Below are positions 1 through 6,718 of a stretch of 12,135 bases of DNA, in pieces; the stretch's first letter is position 1, and each line of letters begins with the position of its first letter. The position numbers were made by a program, and so were the translations under genes. The notes under the pieces were generated by a model that saw nothing but the letters and a program-made list of their open reading frames with translations, made no database searches and had not been told where the DNA came from. The DNA lies in contig SMXJ01000059.1 of the NCBI GenBank assembly GCA_004356305.1, positions 1 to 12,135 on the forward strand. The letters run 5' to 3'. This stretch comes from Bacteroidota bacterium (GTDB lineage Bacteria > Bacteroidota > Bacteroidia > Flavobacteriales > Flavobacteriaceae).

Positions 1-479
1 AGCATTCCGATCTCGCCGGCACCGCACATGACGCCGCTGTAAAGTTGATCATTGATGATAACACCCATGCCCAGACCGGTACCTATGGAGAGTCCTACAA
101 AGTTATGATACTTTACACCTTTGCCAAACCTTTTTTCACCTAGTGCGAAACAATTTGCATCGTTGTTCAGCGAAACGGCCACTTTATATTTATCCTCGAG
201 TATTTGTTGCAGAGGCACTTCTCGCCATGCAGGAATATTCTGAATATCGTAAATGATACCACTCACGGGATCAAGAATTCCGGGCACACCAATACCTATG
301 CCTTTTACTTCGGAAGTAAATATTGAATCGATCGATCGCTGCAAGACAGCCAATAATTCCGATTCACTGTGAGCAATATCCACGGTATGGCTGGTTTTGG
401 CAATTATCGAACCGCTTTTAACCCGCCCTATATTAAAACTAGTCCCTCCCAAATCGATCCCTAGATATTCCTGACTCAT
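1..479 (-). CDS. ROK-family sugar kinase (3' end outside window)
   Basis: The 159 visible residues are open to the window edge and begin at an ATG. They show the ROK fold in order: the N-terminal phosphate loop DLGGTS (residues 9-14), a GIGIGVPG strand-loop near 63-70, the catalytic-Asp segment LNNDANCFALGE near 105-116, the second nucleotide-binding glycine motif GLSIGTGLGMG near 129-139, and GAGEIGM near 152-158. ROK kinases phosphorylate hexoses or amino sugars in the cytoplasm; some relatives are repressors, but no N-terminal helix-turn-helix precedes the kinase fold here, so a kinase is favoured. The usual sugar-contacting ExGH motif reads EIGM, a variation I believe also occurs in other Bacteroidota ROK proteins. 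The start codon overlaps the stop of the upstream permease gene by ATGA, so the two are probably translationally coupled. Substrate is not determinable; glucose, mannose or an N-acetyl-hexosamine are possible. Confidence 0.93.
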   Translation of the reverse strand, partial: MSQEYLGIDLGGTSFNIGRVKSGSIIAKTSHTVDIAHSESELLAVLQRSIDSIFTSEVKGIGIGVPGILDPVSGIIYDIQNIPAWREVPLQQILEDKYKVAVSLNNDANCFALGEKRFGKGVKYHNFVGLSIGTGLGMGVIINDQLYSGVMCGAGEIGM

Positions 480-1738
480 AGTTTCGATTTCTTTTTTAGT
501 CTGATCGTACTGTTGTTCACAAGAGGTTTGGCCCAAAAACCGATGGATAGAATAAATAGTAAAGGAATAAGTAAGAACATCATCCCAATTTTTAAACTAA
601 AGAGATCTCCTATAAATCCTACGATCAGTGGCATAACAGCCCCTCCGGCGATTCCTGTGCATAAAATTCCCGATAAAGAACCATGTTGTGATCTTACCGA
701 GTTGAGTCCCAATGAAAAAATAATGGACCACATAACAGATATAAAGAATCCCAGCATTGGGAACGCGATGAGTGCCACTTCCGCAGAGCCAAAGATCGCT
801 ACGATCAAACAGACCATGGTTGCCGTAGCTGCACCGATCAGCAATTTTCTGCTATCCATGATCTTCAATAAGATCAATCCCAGCAGGCATCCGGCAGTTA
901 ACATCGCCCAAAAATAAGCCACTGTATTGGCGCCTGTGGTTTGAGGATCATAACCATGATATTGATTGAGAAATTGGGAGATCCAGTTGCCAATACCTTG
1001 TTCGGTACCCACATAGCAAAAGATTCCGACGAAATATAGAAGGGTCCATTTATTTTTTAAAAGCTGCAAATAAGAATTGTAATCACCGGATTTTTCAATT
1101 TCTTTTTTCTGATATTTTGGATACTTCGTCAATCTGACGATCAATAGTAATAACAGCGCCAGGAATGAGAATACAACATAGAGGGATACCCACGGAAGAT
1201 CTGTCGGAACCAAACTTCGCAGCAAATTGGCTATACTTTTTTGGGAATCTGTATCATTGACCAGATAGATATACAAATAAGGGCTGGCAAAGGAGGCTGA
1301 TCCAAATACCAATTGAGCCAATACTGAATTAAAGGCAAAATGCTCTTCACCTCCCGCGGCGCGTAACATAGGATTTATAACCACTTGCAAGACTGCCATA
1401 CAGCATCCGAGGCAAAACAGCGTAAGGCTAAAAACCAGGTAACCGGGAAAAATAGTAAATACGATGCTGACTGCGGTCATCGTAAGAAAGGAAACAGATA
1501 GCAATGTCCTATCGCTGTATTTTTCAGAAAGGAATCCGGCAGGGATTGACATCACCCCGTAGGCGATAAAAAATGAAAAAGGCAGGAGTCCGGTGAGTGC
1601 TAAACTCAGGTCAAAGCTCTCCTTGACATCTACAATTATTGAATTGAGAATATTCGTAATGAAGGAAATGGCAAAGAATACCACCATCACCAATAAAACT
1701 ATATGGTAGTACTTTTTTGAAGGAATCGAGTTAGTCAT
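476..1738 (-). CDS. FHS-type major facilitator sugar permease
   Basis: This 420-residue protein is almost entirely hydrophobic, with about 12 predicted membrane helices and a charged middle loop (about residues 205-225, KYPKYQKKEIEK) that separates two six-helix halves. Landmarks match the fucose/glucose/galactose:H+ symporter (FHS, FucP/GluP) branch: SIPAGFLSEK after helix 2, an INP segment at 121-123 where the family has NPY/NPF, FNSVLAQ near helix 5, and FCYVGTEQGIGNW in helix 7. It likely imports a sugar across the inner membrane for the ROK kinase encoded immediately downstream, with which it shares an ATGA overlap. Recalling FucP, its proton-coupling Asp and Glu in helices 1 and 4 seem to be N32 and Q118 here, so coupling or substrate may differ. 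No strong Shine-Dalgarno precedes the ATG. Substrate is unknown. Confidence 0.9.
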   Translation of the reverse strand: MTNSIPSKKYYHIVLLVMVVFFAISFITNILNSIIVDVKESFDLSLALTGLLPFSFFIAYGVMSIPAGFLSEKYSDRTLLSVSFLTMTAVSIVFTIFPGYLVFSLTLFCLGCCMAVLQVVINPMLRAAGGEEHFAFNSVLAQLVFGSASFASPYLYIYLVNDTDSQKSIANLLRSLVPTDLPWVSLYVVFSFLALLLLLIVRLTKYPKYQKKEIEKSGDYNSYLQLLKNKWTLLYFVGIFCYVGTEQGIGNWISQFLNQYHGYDPQTTGANTVAYFWAMLTAGCLLGLILLKIMDSRKLLIGAATATMVCLIVAIFGSAEVALIAFPMLGFFISVMWSIIFSLGLNSVRSQHGSLSGILCTGIAGGAVMPLIVGFIGDLFSLKIGMMFLLIPLLFILSIGFWAKPLVNNSTIRLKKKSKL

Positions 1739-1866
1739 TCAGTTTATCTTTTAGAAAAACTCACTTAGGAGTATTCATAAAAGTACTAAAAGATATGATT
1801 AATGAATAAATTATAGAATAAGAGAATATAATATTGAATCAAGACCTGGTCTGTTTGCCGTTGTTT

Positions 1867-2040
1867 TTAGTTTAGGTCGTTTTGATCTTTATCTTTTGGT
1901 TTAGCACGTGAAGCTCCAATGGCCACCCCTACCGCCATACCAACGGCTAGTCCCATACCGATATTATCCATAGCGGCTCCGATAGCAATGCCTATAACCA
2001 TTCCAAACACCATCCATTCTCCCAGAGTTTTATTTTTCAT
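1867..2040 (-). CDS. small glycine-zipper membrane protein
   Basis: A 57-residue frame with ATG start and TAA stop. It begins MKNKTLGEWM and then has two glycine-zipper membrane segments: G13, G17 and G21 spaced by four, and G30, G34, G38 and G42 spaced by four, alternating with Val, Ile, Ala and Met. They are linked by a short MDNIG turn and followed by a charged tail (SRAKPKDKDQ). This looks like a helical hairpin inserted in the membrane. A clear AAGGA purine block lies 9 bp before the ATG, unusual in this window and supporting real translation. Glycine-zipper miniproteins of this sort are widespread and mostly uncharacterised; suggested roles range from membrane-stress to oligomeric membrane assemblies, but none can be assigned. 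It lies 128 bp upstream of the permease gene on the same strand and divergent from the gene at 2247. Confidence 0.8.
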   Translation of the reverse strand: MKNKTLGEWMVFGMVIGIAIGAAMDNIGMGLAVGMAVGVAIGASRAKPKDKDQNDLN

Positions 2041-2049
2041 CTAATTATT

Positions 2050-2056
2050 TCCTTTT
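2050..2056 (-). promoter_or_regulatory. Shine-Dalgarno-like site of the glycine-zipper gene
   Basis: On the minus strand the sequence reads AAAAGGA, ending 9 bp before the ATG at 2040. It is the best Shine-Dalgarno match I see in the window, where most genes lack one, and it helps confirm the start of the 57-residue gene. Confidence 0.5.
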
Positions 2057-2246
2057 TATTTTATTAGTATGGGTTTCCAGCTTTTGTTACAATGGAATAG
2101 CTACGATCTTCAAGATGTTAAATGCTAATAACTTAGGCTTCCATTTTCCATTAATGATATGATAATTTGTATCTTAGGGAGTGAAAATAAGTTTTATTAT
2201 AACTGAGTTTTCAATAAGATGAATTGTATCAAAAAATGGCACAATC

Positions 2247-3518
2247 ATGAAATCAACGGTTACATACACTAGTTATTTATTCGGAATTGTAATAGTGGGA
2301 TTCCTATGTTTGGGTACCTCTTTAAACGCCCAAAAGTCGTATACGGAATACAAAGGAAAAGTGATGGATATCGACACAAGGGAACCTTTGGTATTTGTGA
2401 ACTTGATGGTAAAAAGTACGAATGTAAGTACGATCTCCAACACCGAAGGCGAATTCATATTGAAAGTAACTAATTCGATGAACGATGAGACCGTTGTGGT
2501 CTCGTTGCTTGGTTACAATCAGCATGAGTTGAAGCTTAGAATCCTGGCCGGAGGTAACGGAGATATATTTTTATCAAAAAGGATAACCCAATTGAGCGAA
2601 GTTAATCTGACCGCTTTTAAGAGTGCGGCAGCCCTTGTAAGAAAAGTGTTCGCCGATAAGTTTAATAACACCCTCGATCAATCTGTTTTAATGACTGCTT
2701 TTTACCGGGAAACCATCAAAAAGAGAAATCGGAATGTATCTTTGACCGAAGCGGTCGTCTATGTGTATAAACAACCGTACTCTTCTGCCAGAAAGGATAT
2801 GATAACCCTTCACAAAGCGAGAAAAAATACCGATTACAGGCGATTGGATACCGTTACTTTAAAGTTGCAGGGAGGGCCGTTCTCTGCGGTATATGTGGAT
2901 ATAATGAAGTATCCCGAATATATTTTTACCGATACTACCTTAGGCTTATATAATTTTACCTTCGACATGCCTTCTACCGTGAATGACCGACCCGTATATG
3001 TCGTAAAATTCAAGCAGAAAAAAGCGGTTTTTGGCCCCGGATACCAGGGTAAATTGTATATAGAAGCCGAATCACTTGCTCTGGTGAGTGCAACTTATGC
3101 ATTGAATATCGTTGATAGCAAGATGGCTAGTGAATTATTTGTGCGTAAGAAGCCACGTGACGTCGATGTGACTGTATTGCAGGCGGCCTATCGTGTGGAC
3201 TATCGCGAAAAGGATGGAAAATGGTACTATGGCTATGGAAGTGTCCAGCTCGCATTCAAAGTGAATAAAAAACGTAAACTATTCAATTCGGTATATACGC
3301 TCTCCAGTGAAATGGCGGTAACCGATTGGTACATTAATAAAGCCGGATTTAAGCCGAAGCCAAAGGATAGATTGAGGCCTACAGTAATTATCGCCGATGC
3401 CATATCCGGGTTTTCCGACCCTGACTTCTGGGGCCCGTTTAATGTCATAGAACCCGAAAAGTCCATCCAGTCTGCTATCGATAAGATAAGACGGAAAATA
3501 AAGCGGGCAAACCGCTAA
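2247..3518 (+). CDS. exported protein with carboxypeptidase-regulatory-like domain
   Basis: This 423-residue protein starts with a signal peptide (hydrophobic stretch about 10-25, likely cleavage after SLNA at 28). Residues about 33-110 form a carboxypeptidase-D regulatory-like beta-sandwich: YKGKVMDIDTREPLVFVNL, then NTEGEF, then VVVSLLGYNQHEL. This is the module seen at the N-terminus of many Bacteroidota surface and TonB-linked proteins. The remaining 300 residues have no TonB-dependent barrel plug signature. They end with WGPFNVIEPEKSIQSAI followed by a basic tail, an ending I recognise from a family of Bacteroidota carboxypeptidase-regulatory-like periplasmic or outer-membrane proteins of unknown function. 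Cell location is inferred as periplasm or outer membrane. The gene stands alone, divergent from the small glycine-zipper gene and ending at a bidirectional terminator. No enzymatic motif was seen. Confidence 0.88.
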   Translation: MKSTVTYTSYLFGIVIVGFLCLGTSLNAQKSYTEYKGKVMDIDTREPLVFVNLMVKSTNVSTISNTEGEFILKVTNSMNDETVVVSLLGYNQHELKLRILAGGNGDIFLSKRITQLSEVNLTAFKSAAALVRKVFADKFNNTLDQSVLMTAFYRETIKKRNRNVSLTEAVVYVYKQPYSSARKDMITLHKARKNTDYRRLDTVTLKLQGGPFSAVYVDIMKYPEYIFTDTTLGLYNFTFDMPSTVNDRPVYVVKFKQKKAVFGPGYQGKLYIEAESLALVSATYALNIVDSKMASELFVRKKPRDVDVTVLQAAYRVDYREKDGKWYYGYGSVQLAFKVNKKRKLFNSVYTLSSEMAVTDWYINKAGFKPKPKDRLRPTVIIADAISGFSDPDFWGPFNVIEPEKSIQSAIDKIRRKIKRANR

Positions 3519-3556
3519 TCTTGAATGATCTCCTTCGCAGGTTTCCGGGTATAAAA

Positions 3557-3586
3557 AAAAGGCTCTTTTGAAAAAAAGAACCTTTT
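3557..3586. terminator. bidirectional intrinsic terminator
   Basis: The arms AAAAGGCTCTTTT (3557-3569) and AAAAGAACCTTTT (3574-3586) pair over 13 positions with one C/A mismatch around a GAAA tetraloop. Read on the minus strand the hairpin is followed by an uninterrupted run of T, so it should stop transcription from the LRR gene well. Read on the plus strand the tail is TTTTCACTTTT, weaker but usable for the gene ending at 3518. It lies in the 96-bp gap between two convergent genes. Confidence 0.85.
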
Positions 3587-3614
3587 CACTTTTAAAATAT
3601 CATAATTGAGAAAA

Positions 3615-4328
3615 CTAATTTTCGTCTTCACTTGTTTCCAGCGCAATGATACTTTTCCCGGCAGGGTTGAGGATCGTATTTTGTTTTAAATTCAAGTGAC
3701 CTCCGGAGTTGATCAACAATATGGTAGAGATCTCGCTGGCATTGTCGAAGTTATTTTCGGCTACCAAAAATACTCTAAGGTTTCTGTTACTCGCCAATTC
3801 CAACGGTAATTTACCCGAAAGGTTATTGTCAAAGACATTGAACACTTCGAGGTTTGTTAAAAGGTTGATCTCACTTGGAAGATCCCCACTTAGCCTGTTA
3901 CTGCTAAGGTGGAGTTGTTTCAGATGAGTTAGAGAGCAAATGCTGTTCGGAATTGCACCACTCAGGTAATTTCCGTTCAACGCCAGCACTTCCAGGTTCT
4001 TCAAAGCCCCAATCGCGAAGGGAATTTCTCCGGTTAAATTATTAAAGGATAATTCCAATACTTTCAGTTTGGTTAGGTCGCTTAATGAAGCAGGTAAAGA
4101 ACCGGTCAAATTATTGAACAACATTCTGATTTCTGTAACATGACCGTTTTTCACGGTAACACCGGGCCAATTTGATACTTCCTGGTTGAGATCCCATTTT
4201 TGGTTCCAGTTGTCTCCAGCTGTGGTTGTGTAAAGATCTACAAGCGCAGCCGATTCAATTTCAGAAATTTGTGCGAGCAAAGATAAGTTGAAGATGAGGG
4301 CAAAAAGGATAATTAGTCGTCTTTTCAT
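3615..4328 (-). CDS. exported leucine-rich-repeat protein (plant-type LRR)
   Basis: A 237-residue protein with a signal peptide (MKRRLIILFALIFNLSLLAQ, cleavage near residue 19-20). Residues about 23-62 form an N-cap like that of plant LRR proteins: ALVDLYTTTAGDNW, then W45 and NWPGV. From about 64 to 207 there are six consecutive 24-residue repeats with the plant-type pattern LxxLxLxxNxLxGxIPxxIxxLxx, for example the unit starting LKVLELSFNNLTGEIP. The last unit is degenerate, and the C-terminus is short and acidic (ETSEDEN). I do not see a type IX sorting domain, so it may be periplasmic or lipid-free at the surface. LRR arrays bind proteins or glycans; the ligand is unknown. It is preceded by 96 bp without a gene, in which a TATATTTG element at 4393-4400 (minus strand) could be a promoter with a leader of about 60 nt. 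A strong terminator follows. Confidence 0.9.
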   Translation of the reverse strand: MKRRLIILFALIFNLSLLAQISEIESAALVDLYTTTAGDNWNQKWDLNQEVSNWPGVTVKNGHVTEIRMLFNNLTGSLPASLSDLTKLKVLELSFNNLTGEIPFAIGALKNLEVLALNGNYLSGAIPNSICSLTHLKQLHLSSNRLSGDLPSEINLLTNLEVFNVFDNNLSGKLPLELASNRNLRVFLVAENNFDNASEISTILLINSGGHLNLKQNTILNPAGKSIIALETSEDEN

Positions 4329-4424
4329 TGTTGTGAGATTAAGTAAATTCCTACAAATAATGAATAAATTAACAATATAAAAGATTAACTACCAAATATA
4401 TTCGACAAACTACACTCTTAGTGA

Positions 4425-5084
4425 TCAGTATTTTCCTACTAAATCGTGTAAAAATGGAATATGAACCTCGTGTGTCCCTTTGAAAACAACAATTTTCAAC
4501 CGCTCGCCAAAAAGTTTGTTCCCTTGTAAAGTTTCTTCGGTTATTCTCGCCTCCGTAATATATTGATCCTTATCCCCATAGAGATAGGTCACCCCGGTCT
4601 TCTTTTGGAGGTAATCGAAGTCTTGCGGAACTAATTCCTTCGGAATCCCACCACTATGTAAAACCAATTCGTCACATTGTATCTCACGACTCGCCATCCA
4701 CCGTGTAGCGATAGAAACACCTTGTGAATATCCCAAAATAATAAATCGGGTTAGGGGCGAAGGCTTTTCCGCCTTCCAAACGGCATCCACGTATGCCAAC
4801 ATATTTTTTGTCTCTGCTTTTGTATTCTCCCTGGTAAGCCAGGATGAGCCTACGTGGGTATAATCGACTCCCTGGTAGTATTTAGACTGGGCCTGTGGCG
4901 CGATTATGTAGTTTTCTTCAGCGTCCAGTTCCTTAAAGTAACTGATGAAATACCGACTTAAATATCCCATTCCATGGAAAACCAACCATATATTTTTGGT
5001 TTTATGCCCTATTTCATTCAGGGTTGAGTAGGTATTATGTGTAGTATAGGTAACTTTTTTTTCTAAAACTATTTTATCTTGCAT
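4425..5084 (-). CDS. alpha/beta-hydrolase, esterase/phospholipase-like
   Basis: This 219-residue protein has no signal peptide, so it is probably cytoplasmic. It follows the carboxylesterase/phospholipase alpha/beta-hydrolase layout: oxyanion-loop motif VFHGMG (35-40), the nucleophile elbow GYSQG with Ser120, a probable acid at Asp171 or Asp173 in YGDKDQYI, and the catalytic His205 in GTHEVH. It also carries the APQAQ segment typical of the family. The likely reaction is hydrolysis of a small ester or thioester; the substrate cannot be told. It is divergent from menI with only 30 bp between the start codons, and its probable promoter reaches into the menI coding start. There is no direct evidence for a menaquinone role, although the shared gap could couple expression. 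Confidence 0.88.
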   Translation of the reverse strand: MQDKIVLEKKVTYTTHNTYSTLNEIGHKTKNIWLVFHGMGYLSRYFISYFKELDAEENYIIAPQAQSKYYQGVDYTHVGSSWLTRENTKAETKNMLAYVDAVWKAEKPSPLTRFIILGYSQGVSIATRWMASREIQCDELVLHSGGIPKELVPQDFDYLQKKTGVTYLYGDKDQYITEARITEETLQGNKLFGERLKIVVFKGTHEVHIPFLHDLVGKY

Positions 5085-5096
5085 TTCGTATTTTTA

Positions 5097-5129
5097 CAAA
5101 TGTAATTTATTGATATGAGCTATTCCAAA
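5097..5129 (-). promoter_or_regulatory. Bacteroidota-type promoter of the hydrolase gene
   Basis: On the minus strand a TTTG (5129-5126) is followed after 21 bp by TACATTTG (5104-5097), matching the -33/-7 pattern of Bacteroidota promoters (TTTG, then TAnnTTTG). The -7 element ends 12 bp before the hydrolase ATG, giving a leader of only a few nucleotides. The -33 element lies inside the first codons of the divergent menI gene. Confidence 0.5.
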
Positions 5130-5537
5130 GAAATGATCCTCCAACAATGCAATGCTCTTTGTAAAAATACATTGATGGAGACTCTGGATATCCAATTCAT
5201 CGATTTCACGGAGGATTCCCTCACGGCTCGAATGCCCGTGACTTCAAAGGTGCATCAGCCTGATGGGGTATTACATGGTGGAGCTTCTGTAGCCCTGGCG
5301 GAAAGCGTGGGAAGTGCAGCTGCCATTGTCTTTATGGATGCTGAAAAGGTGGATGTGAGGGGTATCGAAATAGCCGCTAATCATGTGAAAGTGGTTCTGG
5401 AAGGATTCGTATATGCCAAAGCTACTATTCTGCATAAGGGCAGGACCACCCAACTTTGGCAAATAAGGATAGTGAATGATAAGGACGAATTGGTATCTTT
5501 GGCAAAACTCACTACCATCTCACTGCCCAAAAAGTGA
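5115..5537 (+). CDS. menI: 1,4-dihydroxy-2-naphthoyl-CoA thioesterase (hotdog fold)
   Basis: A 140-residue single hotdog-fold 4HBT/PaaI-type thioesterase. The sequence closely follows E. coli MenI (YdiI) as I remember it: TLDIQF, ARMPVTSKVHQPDG, LHGGASVALAESVGS, the ANHVK strand, and TQLWQIRI, with similar total length. The active-site set is present: Gln48, His54 in the HGG turn, and Glu63 in LAES as the catalytic carboxylate, the same residue number as in YdiI. It would hydrolyse DHNA-CoA to DHNA and CoA in the cytoplasm, the step after MenB. The gene lies 7 bp upstream of menF, presumably in one transcript, which supports the menaquinone assignment over a generic phenylacetate-type thioesterase. 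The start is fixed by the short divergent gap and by the fit to the family length. Confidence 0.88.
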   Translation: MSYSKEMILQQCNALCKNTLMETLDIQFIDFTEDSLTARMPVTSKVHQPDGVLHGGASVALAESVGSAAAIVFMDAEKVDVRGIEIAANHVKVVLEGFVYAKATILHKGRTTQLWQIRIVNDKDELVSLAKLTTISLPKK

Positions 5538-5544
5538 TATCGAA

Positions 5545-6603
5545 ATGAACGACCTACTTAAAAAGACCCAAGCCCACTACCGAAGCAAATCACCTTTTGT
5601 TGTGTATGCCTTTCCCAACAGTGAAAGCGCAATAGGCCTCTTTCAGAAAAACAAAAAGACCTACATTTCCGAGGACTATTCAGAAAAAGGGTTTGTATTC
5701 GCCCCTTTTGCAGAAGGAGATACTCTTATCATTCCGGAAAATGAAACAGAGCAGATCATCGTAAAGCTTTCAGAAAAAACAATTGAGCGGCATGTTATAT
5801 CGCCCGAAGTGAATTCTTCAGAAAAAGACACCTACCGGTCTCTGGTTGAAACAGCCATTAATTTTATTGAACAAGGGAAGGCTTCTAAGGTCGTTACTTC
5901 CCGCGTACAGCAAGTGAAGCTTGGGAATTTCGATCTTTCAGAAATAATAAACAGGCTCTTGGGACTGTATAAAACTGCGTTTCGATATGTTTGGTATCAC
6001 CCGAAAACCGGTTTATGGTGTGGAGCAAGCCCTGAAGTACTAATCAGGATTAACGGTAAAGAGTTTAGCACTATGGCGTTGGCCGGCACAAAAAAATATG
6101 AAGAAAATCGCGAACCCAGATGGACAAGCAAGGAAATTGATGAGCAAAAATATGTGGCAGATGCCATAGCGACTAAATTACATGCCGCGGCATCTATTGT
6201 GAAAGTCTCTAAAATTAAAAACCATAGAGCGGGCTCACTGATGCATTTACGTACAGATTTTACAGGCGTATTTAAAAAAGGAGGGAACAACCTGGCCTTA
6301 TTGACCAAGGCACTGCATCCCACACCGGCCGTTTGCGGGACGCCACAAAAAGCGGCCAAAGAATTTATTCTCAGAAACGAGAACTATGATCGTGAATATT
6401 ATACAGGATTTTTAGGGCCTGTGAGTGGTTTGAAAGATCGTTCAGATCTATATGTAAATCTGCGCTGTATGAAAATAGGCATTGGAACTGCCCATTTGTA
6501 CGTTGGTGGTGGAATTACCGAAGCATCTCAGCCTACGGAAGAGTGGGAGGAGACTCTTGACAAACTGCAAACGATGATACAGGTGTTGGCTCCGTTAATT
6601 TAA
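5545..6603 (+). CDS. menF: isochorismate synthase (menaquinone pathway)
   Basis: A 352-residue chorismate-binding enzyme. I place the start at the ATG 7 bp after the menI stop; an upstream in-frame start would overlap menI and add residues with no family counterpart. Catalytic features are visible: the general-base lysine K115 in SKVVTSR, E164 in GASPEVL, the MALAGTKK motif (177-184) that separates isochorismate synthases from anthranilate and aminodeoxychorismate synthases, a magnesium-site glutamate E200 in IDEQKYV, and the C-terminal GGGITEASQPTEEWEET with the second magnesium-binding glutamate cluster (332-336). The protein is shorter than E. coli MenF (about 430) because the N-terminal region is compact. 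It converts chorismate to isochorismate, feeding MenD encoded next. Siderophore-type EntC is an alternative, but the menI and menD neighbours argue for menaquinone. Confidence 0.94.
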   Translation: MNDLLKKTQAHYRSKSPFVVYAFPNSESAIGLFQKNKKTYISEDYSEKGFVFAPFAEGDTLIIPENETEQIIVKLSEKTIERHVISPEVNSSEKDTYRSLVETAINFIEQGKASKVVTSRVQQVKLGNFDLSEIINRLLGLYKTAFRYVWYHPKTGLWCGASPEVLIRINGKEFSTMALAGTKKYEENREPRWTSKEIDEQKYVADAIATKLHAAASIVKVSKIKNHRAGSLMHLRTDFTGVFKKGGNNLALLTKALHPTPAVCGTPQKAAKEFILRNENYDREYYTGFLGPVSGLKDRSDLYVNLRCMKIGIGTAHLYVGGGITEASQPTEEWEETLDKLQTMIQVLAPLI

Positions 6604-6604
6604 T

Positions 6605-6702
6605 ATTGACCATTAACTGTTGACAATTACGTACTGCCTGCTGCTTAATGCCCGGAGCCCATTACCCAATACCCGTTATCTATTGCCTATTGCCTATTGA
6701 CT
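6605..6702 (+). repeat. degenerate 7-bp tandem array, 14 in-phase units
   Basis: The menF-menD gap can be cut into 14 consecutive heptamers with no insertion or deletion. The consensus is about ATTRCCY. Counting by eye, position 3 is T in 13 of 14 units, position 4 is a purine in all 14, position 6 is C in 12 and position 7 is a pyrimidine in 13. The best-conserved units are two adjacent ATTGCCT copies (6682-6695). Three units equal 21 bp, close to two helical turns. The array ends 3 bp before the menD -7 element and supplies its TTG -33 element. Function is unknown; a similar shorter array precedes menB. Confidence 0.75.
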
Positions 6703-6713
6703 TTGTACCTTTG
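6683..6713 (+). promoter_or_regulatory. menD promoter, near-leaderless
   Basis: A TTG at 6683-6685 is followed after 20 bp by TACCTTTG (6706-6713), a full match to the Bacteroidota TAnnTTTG -7 element. Only 5 bp separate it from the menD ATG, so transcription should begin at or within a base or two of the start codon. The -33 TTG lies inside an ATTGCCT unit of the heptamer array, and neighbouring units offer alternative TTGs 7 and 14 bp downstream. Confidence 0.65.
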
Positions 6714-6718
6714 TACAG

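Noticed and set aside
513..917. 134-codon plus-strand frame opposite the permease gene
   Set aside because: It is antisense to a well-supported MFS protein and has no recognisable features of its own.
1842..1852. 11-bp palindrome AGACCTGGTCT upstream of the permease gene, a possible operator
   Set aside because: It is short, occurs once, does not extend outward, and no regulator gene is adjacent; chance is likely.
2106..2116. 11-bp palindrome ATCTTCAAGAT in the divergent gap
   Set aside because: A single short AT-rich palindrome is expected by chance, and it differs from the other palindrome near the permease gene.
2170..2177. TATCTTAG as a -7 element for the gene at 2247
   Set aside because: It deviates from TAnnTTTG, has no TTG at the -33 distance and lies about 70 bp from the ATG; too weak to call.
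5476..5544. Upstream in-frame start for menF inside menI
   Set aside because: It overlaps the menI coding end; the added residues are an out-of-frame reading of menI, and the ATG at 5545 gives a normal operon spacing of 7 bp.
6605..6702. CRISPR-like array
   Set aside because: The periodicity is 7 bp with no spacers, so this is a tandem repeat, not direct repeats separated by unique spacers.
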